From positions 1-11,126 of the forward strand of contig DAOVHJ010000045.1 in NCBI GenBank assembly GCA_030671945.1: a DNA stretch of 11,126 nucleotides, read 5' to 3'. The stretch comes from Candidatus Heimdallarchaeota archaeon (lineage in GTDB: Archaea; Asgardarchaeota; Heimdallarchaeia; JABLTI01). This document shows, one piece after another, positions 5,593 to 11,126 of this stretch; position 1 is the stretch's first letter, and each line of letters begins with the position of its first letter. The position numbers and the translations under genes are program-made. The notes beneath the pieces are model-generated. The model was not told the DNA's origin and did no database searches. It was given only the letters and a program-made list of their open reading frames with translations.

Positions 5593-5597
5593 GGAGG
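5593..5597 (+). promoter_or_regulatory. SD site that decides the TTG start at 5605
   Basis: A perfect GGAGG is seven bases before TTG 5605. The longer frame beginning at TTG 5497 has no comparable site, so 5605 is chosen as the start. Confidence 0.75.
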
Positions 5598-5604
5598 AAA
5601 TTAT

Positions 5605-6390
5605 TTGTCTTCTAATGAAAAGGAAGAAACGATAACTGAGGAAATGCTAAGCTCAATTAAAGAACTCATAGGTGATCGAGATGAAGTTAGCTTAGAATGG
5701 ATAAAAACAGTCACTCAGTTACCCATGGGAGCAATTTCTCGTGTTGTTATTCAAAAACTTGGAATGGTAGTATTAGAAGGCACTGTTTATTCAAAGCCCA
5801 AAGCGGAGAGAAAACTAGCTCAGATACAGCAGGATGCACAGGCAGTTGTTGATCGTGAGGAGTTTAGAAAAGGACCTGTTAATATTGACATGAAGGCTTT
5901 GCGAGAAAAACTTTGGACAGTTATGCTGAATGAAAAAATAATGGCACAAGAGAGGCATCAATACTGTCCAATCTGGATTTTCTTGGAACAAGATAGTAGC
6001 AGCTCAATTATTTTAAGATATGATTGGATTATTAGGCTTGATGAACTCATAGCTAAAAAGGGATTCCAGAATTTACGAGTAATAGAAGTTGATAGCTTAG
6101 AAAATGAATTCGGGGAAAACTACAAAGGTAAAGCGCGAGTAGTTTTTGCACGAACGTATCCTCGAGATTCACTATTTGCAAAAAACAAACCTGTCTGGGT
6201 TATGTTTCTAGTTTCGACTTTCGAGGGTCGAGTAAAATTAGAGGGTTTAAGCATGACCAATGTACTTACTCTTTCTACAAAATTTAGATCCAGAGAAAGA
6301 GCTTATGCTGCTTTGAGCATGTACATTGAATTAGTTAATTTTCTAGTCAGCGATCCAACAATATTTGAAGAGGTTATTGTTGGGTTTTAA
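5605..6390 (+). CDS. Unknown protein with N-terminal winged-helix-like domain
   Basis: This 261-residue soluble protein starts at TTG behind a perfect GGAGG. Residues about 12-62 look like a winged helix: a helix (EEMLSSIKELIG), a short strand (EVSL), two helices (EWIKTVTQLP and MGAISRVVIQKLG), then a strand pair (MVVLEGTVYS). This pattern is common in PCI-type and transcription-factor winged helices. A charged, helical linker (63-90) rich in Lys, Glu and Gln leads to a C-terminal alpha/beta domain (about 92-261) with several strong strands (CPIWIFLEQ, ARVVFARTY, VWVMFLVST) and a final helix. I do not recognise that domain. The gene is divergent from the DENN-like gene and converges on aconitase with a 4-base gap. 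A DNA-binding or a protein-scaffold role are both possible; no catalytic motif is visible. Confidence 0.75.
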   Translation: MSSNEKEETITEEMLSSIKELIGDRDEVSLEWIKTVTQLPMGAISRVVIQKLGMVVLEGTVYSKPKAERKLAQIQQDAQAVVDREEFRKGPVNIDMKALREKLWTVMLNEKIMAQERHQYCPIWIFLEQDSSSSIILRYDWIIRLDELIAKKGFQNLRVIEVDSLENEFGENYKGKARVVFARTYPRDSLFAKNKPVWVMFLVSTFEGRVKLEGLSMTNVLTLSTKFRSRERAYAALSMYIELVNFLVSDPTIFEEVIVGF

Positions 6391-6394
6391 GAGC

Positions 6395-8467
6395 TCAAGT
6401 TGAGAGTTTAGATTTTATGTATGGTAACGCTCCACCTTTCGCTAACATTTCTATTTCTTTTGATGAAAGATTCACCTTAACTTTGAAAGCTAGTTTCTTG
6501 GTTTTATTCTCTACATCAATGATAGAAATTCCTTCTTTCAACGAATCTAGTCCTTTCAATACTAGTGAGTCTTCCTGAGTGATTTCATCATAATCTTTAG
6601 GATCAACAAATTCGAGTGGGAGCATTCCCCATTGAATTAAATTATCTCGATGGATTCGAGCAATACTTTTCGCTATTACAGCTCCTAATCCTAACCACAT
6701 TGGAGCTATTGCGGCATGTTCTCGACTTGAACCTTGACCATAATTGTTCCCACCCACTACAATGAAGACTCTTCGTTTATTATTAGGATTCAATTTTTTA
6801 GCTTGTATTACAAACCACTCATCAATAGGATTAAAGACGTATTGAGAAATTGCAGGGATATTCGATCGTAGTGGTAATACTTTAGCTCCAGCCATCATTA
6901 TGTCATCTGTAGTAATATCATCTTTAGTTTTCAACAAAACAAGGCTGGTCATTTCAGATCCTAGTGGTTCATTTATTGGACAATCAGCGATGTTTGGTCC
7001 TTTTATAATTTTTATTTTTTCTCGTTCTTTCTTGTCTTTTGGAGGATAAATGAACATGTTTTTTGCTGTAATGAACTTGTCTGGTTCAGCAAAGATTTTT
7101 GGTTTTATTGTTTTCTCTTTTAGTGGATCTACGAATTTTCCTTTGATTGCAATTAGTGAAGCAGAGGTTGGACTCATTAAATATGCCCCTGCAGTTTTTT
7201 CTCCTGTTCGAGCAAAGAAATTCCTGTTAAAAGTCCTCACGGAAATCCCATTTGTTGGAGGAGTTTGACCCAATCCAATACAAGGACCACAGCCACTTTC
7301 CAATATTCTAGCACCGGAACCTATGATGTCTGTTAAAATCCCTTCTTGTGCTAATTGCATAAAGACATTCTTTGATCCAGGAGTAACTGTCATACTAACA
7401 TTTGCTGCTACAGATTGATCCTTTAGTATTGAAGCAGTTGTAGCAAGTGCAAGATAAGAAGCGTTTGTGCAACTTCCTACACAAACTTGGTCTACTACCA
7501 AATCACGTTTATATAATCTTCCTACGTGGGTATTAATATCAACATGAACATTACTTGGGAATCTCTTGAGTAGCTCTGAAATGGGCACCTGTTCTACTAA
7601 TTCTCGTATTTTTACAACGGAGCCTGGGCTGTGTGGCAATGCAACGTTTGGTTCTAATTTTGAAAGGTCAATATTAACAATTTCATCATATTCTGCATCA
7701 TCGTCAGCAGCGAGTAAAGAATAATCTTCCTCTCGGTCTTGAGCTTTTAAGAAGTGTTTTGTTAGCTCATCACTTGGAAAAATAGATGTTGTTGCGCCTA
7801 ATTCAGCTCCCATATTGGTAATTGTAGCTCTCTCGGGTGCAGTGAGATCTTTTACTCCTGAGCCTGAGTATTCAAAGATTGAATTTAATCCACCTTTGAC
7901 TCCACGGAGTTTTAGGAGTTCAAGAATAACATCCATAGCTGTAACCCAAGGACGATTCAATTTTCCTGTAAGGTTTACTTTTATCACTTTTGGGTATTTT
8001 AACTCGAAGGAATCTCCTGCCATAACAGTGGCAACCACTAATCCCCCTACACCTATTGCTAGTGAACCTACACCTCCACCCGTTGGTGTGTGAGAATCAC
8101 ATCCAATCATAATTTTTCCGGGTGTAGCGAAATTCTCGAGATGAACTTGATGTATAATACCATTTCCTGGTTTTGATAAGATAGCTCCTTTTTTAGCTGC
8201 TATAGTTCGTAGAAAAAGATGATCATCAGCATTTCTAAAATCAGTTTGTAACATATTGTGATCAATATAAGAGACTACCAAGGGAACTTTTACCTCAGGA
8301 ATATCGATTGCTTCAAATTCCAACCAAGCCATAGTTCCCGTAGCATCTTGTGTGAGACATTGATCAACAGTTACGAATATTGGATCACCGAGTTTGTAAT
8401 CGGTTATTGGTTTATCAGATAAATTGTGAGCTTCTAATATTTTCTGTACAATGTTTTTGCCACTCAT
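6395..8467 (-). CDS. acn: Aconitate hydratase
   Basis: Aconitase interconverts citrate and isocitrate through cis-aconitate, using a [4Fe-4S] cluster, in the cytoplasm. The 690-residue protein has the cluster ligands C333 (VGSCTN) and C393/C396 (SGCGPCIG). Active-site motifs are IDHN (68-71), GCDSHTPTGGG (122-132) and, in the C-terminal swivel domain, SREHA (581-585) with R582 for substrate carboxylate binding. The order is that of the main aconitase lineage (three alpha/beta domains, then swivel). The length and gene style fit the compact 'Aquifex-type' aconitases rather than the roughly 900-residue AcnA/IRP1 form. The ATG at 8467 is preceded by AAGG at about ten bases. It lies 33 bases after icd on the same strand, so the two genes probably form an operon carrying citrate to 2-oxoglutarate. 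Confidence 0.97.
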   Translation of the reverse strand: MSGKNIVQKILEAHNLSDKPITDYKLGDPIFVTVDQCLTQDATGTMAWLEFEAIDIPEVKVPLVVSYIDHNMLQTDFRNADDHLFLRTIAAKKGAILSKPGNGIIHQVHLENFATPGKIMIGCDSHTPTGGGVGSLAIGVGGLVVATVMAGDSFELKYPKVIKVNLTGKLNRPWVTAMDVILELLKLRGVKGGLNSIFEYSGSGVKDLTAPERATITNMGAELGATTSIFPSDELTKHFLKAQDREEDYSLLAADDDAEYDEIVNIDLSKLEPNVALPHSPGSVVKIRELVEQVPISELLKRFPSNVHVDINTHVGRLYKRDLVVDQVCVGSCTNASYLALATTASILKDQSVAANVSMTVTPGSKNVFMQLAQEGILTDIIGSGARILESGCGPCIGLGQTPPTNGISVRTFNRNFFARTGEKTAGAYLMSPTSASLIAIKGKFVDPLKEKTIKPKIFAEPDKFITAKNMFIYPPKDKKEREKIKIIKGPNIADCPINEPLGSEMTSLVLLKTKDDITTDDIMMAGAKVLPLRSNIPAISQYVFNPIDEWFVIQAKKLNPNNKRRVFIVVGGNNYGQGSSREHAAIAPMWLGLGAVIAKSIARIHRDNLIQWGMLPLEFVDPKDYDEITQEDSLVLKGLDSLKEGISIIDVENKTKKLAFKVKVNLSSKEIEMLAKGGALPYIKSKLST

Positions 8468-8500
8468 GATCTAGTGCCTTCGAAAGTTACGACTTTTTTG

Positions 8501-9802
8501 TTACATATTTTCAATGATCGCATCTGCGAAATTGGATGTACCAATTGGTGTTACATCTTTTAATTGTCTAGCAATATCATAGGTAACTTTCTTTTGAAGA
8601 ACAGTTTTCTCTATAGCAGTTTGTATAATATCACAAGCTTCGGTCCAACCCATATAGTCAAGCATCATTACAGCAGAGAAGATAACTGATCCAGGATTTA
8701 CTTTGTTTTTACCAGCATGTTTTGGAGCAGTTCCATGAGTGGCTTCAAATACTGCTGCTTCATCACCAATATTTGCTCCTGGAGCAAAACCCAAGCCACC
8801 AACTTGAGCTGCTAAAGCATCACTTATGTAGTCGCCATTTAGATTTGGTAATGCAAGAACACCATATTCATCTGGTCTTAGCAAGATTTGTTGAAACATT
8901 GAATCAGCAATTCTGTCTTTGATAAGGATTTTACCTTTCGGTAGTTTTCCATCATGCTTTGCCCACATTTCATCTTCACTAATAACAATGTCAGAAAATT
9001 CTTGAGCAGCTAATTTATAACCCCAATCTTTGAATTTGCCTTCAGTAAATTTCATTATATTGCCTTTATGAACGAGGGTAATTGAATCATATCCTTTGTC
9101 TATAGCATATTCAATAGCCATTCTAACTAATCTTGAAGTATTTGCCCAAGACATTGGTTTTATTCCAATACCGGATTCCATAATTATCTTGGTACCTAAT
9201 TCATTATTCATGAATGTGATTAATTTCTTAGCATCCTTTGATTCAGGTTCAAATTCGATGCCTGAGTAAACATCTTCAATATTTTCTCTGAAGATAACCA
9301 TATTTACTTTCTCAGGAGCTTTTACTGGTGCTGGCACACCTTTAATGTGAGAAACTGGTCTAACACACGAATAAAGATCTAGTAATTGTCTAATTGCTAC
9401 GTTTAAGCTTCTAAATCCTCCACCAATTGGAGTTGTAAGAGGTCCTTTAATTGCAACTATATAATCAGTTATAGCTTTCAAAGTATCTTTCGGGAGAAAG
9501 AGATTTCTAAGATCTTTGGGATCCATTTCCTTTAATTGCTTTTCAGAAAAGTCAGCAGCATAAATGTCTCGAGCTTTCTCTCCAGCGAAAACCTCGAACC
9601 AAATTATTTCTTTCTTACCTTTGTAAGCAGTTTTTATAGCAGCATCAACTACTACTCGCATTGCATCTACAACTTCTGGTCCAATACCATCCCCTGCTAT
9701 ATAAGGGATAATAGGATTATCAGGAACGATAAGATTTCCATCTTTATCTTTAGTAATTTTTTCTCCTTTTGTTGGAGGTGTTAATTTCTCGTATGAACTC
9801 AT
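8501..9802 (-). CDS. icd: Isocitrate dehydrogenase, NADP-type
   Basis: This enzyme oxidatively decarboxylates isocitrate to 2-oxoglutarate with reduction of NADP. The 433-residue protein is close in length and layout to the E. coli Icd. GDGIGPE is at 37-43. The substrate loop RSLNVAIRQ (131-139) contains S132, equivalent to the regulatory Ser113. Y178, K246 (VHKGNIMKFTEG) and the metal-binding LNGDYISDA (321-329) are present. NADP-preference positions are mostly kept: K361, V368, Y408 and R412 match E. coli Lys344, Val351, Tyr391 and Arg395, while H362 replaces Tyr345. The C-terminal ADAIIENM end is intact. The ATG at 9802 follows GGGGT with eight bases between. It is the first gene of the icd-acn operon and is divergent from degV. 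Confidence 0.97.
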   Translation of the reverse strand: MSSYEKLTPPTKGEKITKDKDGNLIVPDNPIIPYIAGDGIGPEVVDAMRVVVDAAIKTAYKGKKEIIWFEVFAGEKARDIYAADFSEKQLKEMDPKDLRNLFLPKDTLKAITDYIVAIKGPLTTPIGGGFRSLNVAIRQLLDLYSCVRPVSHIKGVPAPVKAPEKVNMVIFRENIEDVYSGIEFEPESKDAKKLITFMNNELGTKIIMESGIGIKPMSWANTSRLVRMAIEYAIDKGYDSITLVHKGNIMKFTEGKFKDWGYKLAAQEFSDIVISEDEMWAKHDGKLPKGKILIKDRIADSMFQQILLRPDEYGVLALPNLNGDYISDALAAQVGGLGFAPGANIGDEAAVFEATHGTAPKHAGKNKVNPGSVIFSAVMMLDYMGWTEACDIIQTAIEKTVLQKKVTYDIARQLKDVTPIGTSNFADAIIENM

Positions 9803-9840
9803 TTTTATACCCCGTATGTTAAATACTTTCTAATACTTCA

Positions 9841-9847
9841 ATATAAA
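9841..9847 (-). promoter_or_regulatory. TATA box of icd-acn operon
   Basis: On the minus strand the sequence reads TTTATAT, about 40 bases before the icd ATG. Initiation about 26 bases downstream would give a leader of some 16-18 bases that still includes the GGGGT ribosome site. Confidence 0.45.
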
Positions 9848-9977
9848 TTCTGTTAAAGTTATTTCAACTATAAAAAGAGACTATTTTTTAATAAAAATTC
9901 CGATTTCCTTTGTTAAAGACTATGGAATTTCTTGATAAATTATTTTTTCAACTTAATATTCAAAAACGCATAATAGT

Positions 9978-9984
9978 TAAATAA
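9978..9984 (+). promoter_or_regulatory. TATA-like element of degV
   Basis: TTAAATA lies about 68 bases before the degV ATG. A start near 10008 gives a leader of about 40 bases containing GGAG (10035-10038). This is assigned by pattern and spacing only. Confidence 0.35.
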
Positions 9985-10048
9985 GAGCAAGTTTCTAACA
10001 TATTAATCCGATAAAAAATAATCATTATCAAAATGGAGATTTCTAAAG

Positions 10049-10948
10049 ATGAGTAAACAAAAAGTCGCAATTGTAACAGATGCCTCTGGTGATATACCAC
10101 CAGAATTAGAGAAGAAATACAATATTACTATTCTTCCAATTCTGATGAATTTTGAGGAAGAATCCTTTAAATCCGAGGGTATTGAGAAAGGATTTACTTG
10201 GGATGAATTCTACAAAATTGCTGAGAAGGAAGTTCCTTCAACAGGAATACCTGGTCCAGGAGTGTTTATGAAAACTTTTAACAAAGCACTTGAAATTGCT
10301 GATTCAGTTATCGGAATTTTCATTTCAAAAAAGCTTTCTGGAGTATATAATACTGCCACAATGGTAGCGAAACAACATATGCCAGATAATGACATTAGTA
10401 TCTATCATGCTGGTGTTAACAGTGTGGGTGTTGGAGTGGTTGTATTAGAAGCAGCACGTCTTGCAGCTGCTGGACATGCTAAAGCAGATGTTTGTAAAAA
10501 AGTTGAAAATTGGATTAAGAATGTAAATTACGCTGGAATCATTAACCAACTTGAGAATCTTGTACGAACAGGAAGACTATCAAAAACAAAGAAATTCTTT
10601 GCTAACATACTGAATTACAAACCAGTTTTAGGTTTTGTTGATGATGAAATCCATGTGTACGGTAATATTAAAGCTGATGATGCATTAATCATTAAACAAA
10701 TGAAGAAATTTGGTGAACAAGCATTACAAAACATGGTCGAGGATAACAATACATTATTTCTTGCACACTCTAGGTGGCCCGAAGCAGCAGAAGAAATAGT
10801 CGCTTATCTAAACACAGTAAATCTTAAGAAGAAAGAAATAATTATCCAAGAAACTGGTGTAATAAATGCTTTCTACACTGGAAAGAAATTGTTAGCTTTT
10901 GGTTACATCGGGAAATTCGATTCAAATTGGCTAATGGAAACAAAATAA
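10049..10948 (+). CDS. DegV family protein
   Basis: DegV proteins bind a fatty acid between two domains; in bacteria the FakB members present it to FakA kinase. This 299-residue protein has the family landmarks: VTDASGDIPPE (9-19), PSTGIPGPGVF (63-73, usually PxTSQPSPGEF), the ligand-site motif LSGVYNTA (96-103), and the NLVRTGRLSK block (170-179, usually YLxKGGRIGK). The C-terminal His-containing loop (HxGPGxxG), which also contacts the fatty-acid carboxylate in known structures, reads AFYTGKKLLAFGYIG (274-288) here and lacks that His. The ligand may therefore differ. ATG 10049 has GGAG ten bases before it. No FakA-like gene is visible. A terminator follows, and a likely paralogue begins 148 bases downstream. 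Confidence 0.93.
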   Translation: MSKQKVAIVTDASGDIPPELEKKYNITILPILMNFEEESFKSEGIEKGFTWDEFYKIAEKEVPSTGIPGPGVFMKTFNKALEIADSVIGIFISKKLSGVYNTATMVAKQHMPDNDISIYHAGVNSVGVGVVVLEAARLAAAGHAKADVCKKVENWIKNVNYAGIINQLENLVRTGRLSKTKKFFANILNYKPVLGFVDDEIHVYGNIKADDALIIKQMKKFGEQALQNMVEDNNTLFLAHSRWPEAAEEIVAYLNTVNLKKKEIIIQETGVINAFYTGKKLLAFGYIGKFDSNWLMETK

Positions 10949-10959
10949 ACAAATTTTTT

Positions 10960-10993
10960 AGGCTCTTTTAGAGCTTCTTTTCTTTTTCTTTTA
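10960..10993 (+). terminator. Hairpin and T-tract terminator after degV
   Basis: GCTCT (10962-10966) pairs with AGAGC (10970-10974) around a TTT loop, with an extra A-T and G-T pair outside. It is followed directly by a T-rich run broken only by single C residues. It begins 11 bases after the degV stop. Confidence 0.65.
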
Positions 10994-11026
10994 AAGTTTA
11001 AGCATGTTTTTGTCCGTAAAAAAAAG

Positions 11027-11034
11027 TTATAAAC
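11027..11034 (+). promoter_or_regulatory. TATA-like element of the last gene
   Basis: TTATAAAC lies about 66 bases before the ATG at 11097, after an A-run that could act as BRE. The spacing is nearly the same as for degV's own element. Confidence 0.4.
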
Positions 11035-11096
11035 TTGTGAGTATTTTACATTCCAATCACTAAATTGTTTGATTAATTAACAGGAGATTTCTAGTT

Positions 11097-11126
11097 ATGA
11101 GCAAAAGAAAAGTAATATCAGATTAT
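11097..11126 (+). CDS. Start of a gene, probable DegV paralogue (truncated by window end)
   Basis: Only ten codons are visible (MSKRKVISDY). The ribosome-binding region GGAGATTTCTA (11083-11093) is identical to that of degV (10035-10045), with the same ten-base spacing to the ATG. The first six codons resemble degV's MSKQKV, and the following ISDY could align with degV's VTDA. This points to a tandem duplication, though ten codons cannot prove the family. Confidence 0.5.
   Translation, partial: MSKRKVISDY

Noticed and set aside
5497..5604. N-terminal extension of the winged-helix protein, including a short hydrophobic stretch that might be a membrane anchor
   Set aside because: The hydrophobic run is only about seven residues, no SD serves TTG 5497, and a perfect GGAGG serves the later TTG.
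9922..9984. A 20-residue ATG frame between icd and degV that might be a leader peptide
   Set aside because: No SD precedes it, its composition is what AT-rich noncoding DNA gives by chance, and its 3' end overlaps the likely degV TATA element.

Overview
The window looks like the genome of an archaeon, most likely an Asgard archaeon. It is AT-rich and gene-dense. Several genes have archaeal-style TATA elements and strong Shine-Dalgarno (SD) sites, some of them ahead of TTG starts. It combines eukaryote-like parts (Ras/Rab-type small GTPase, roadblock-like protein, membrane-anchored RING-like zinc proteins) with an ordinary prokaryotic oxidative-TCA pair and a DegV protein. The phylum call is inferred from gene content; no rRNA gene is present to confirm it.

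Left part (1-1455, + strand): a tandem family of small RING-like zinc proteins. There is one partial copy, one intact two-helix membrane copy, one copy split into a one-helix peptide and a helix-plus-RING protein joined at an ATGA overlap, and a half-RING remnant directly after that copy's TAG stop. The zinc-ligand spacing is identical in all three full copies. A cluster of hairpins follows (about 1460-1526).

Middle-left (1585-2465): a LOG/TIGR00725-type nucleotide-binding protein on the minus strand, flanked on both sides by the same 17-nt palindrome. A repeat-rich noncoding stretch of about 370 bases lies upstream of it.

Middle (2466-6390): a roadblock/LC7-like protein and a Ras-like GTPase on the + strand, then a convergent, multidomain protein of about 563 residues. 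The latter has a CxxC...HxC N-terminus and a segment that resembles a DENN/longin-type domain. Together these could be a GTPase with its regulators, but only the GTPase assignment is secure. A divergent gene for a winged-helix-like protein of unknown function follows.

Right part (6395-11126): an icd-acn operon on the minus strand (NADP-type isocitrate dehydrogenase, then aconitase), which converts citrate to 2-oxoglutarate. A DegV-family gene is divergent from it, followed by a hairpin/T-tract terminator. The first ten codons of a probable second DegV-like gene close the window.
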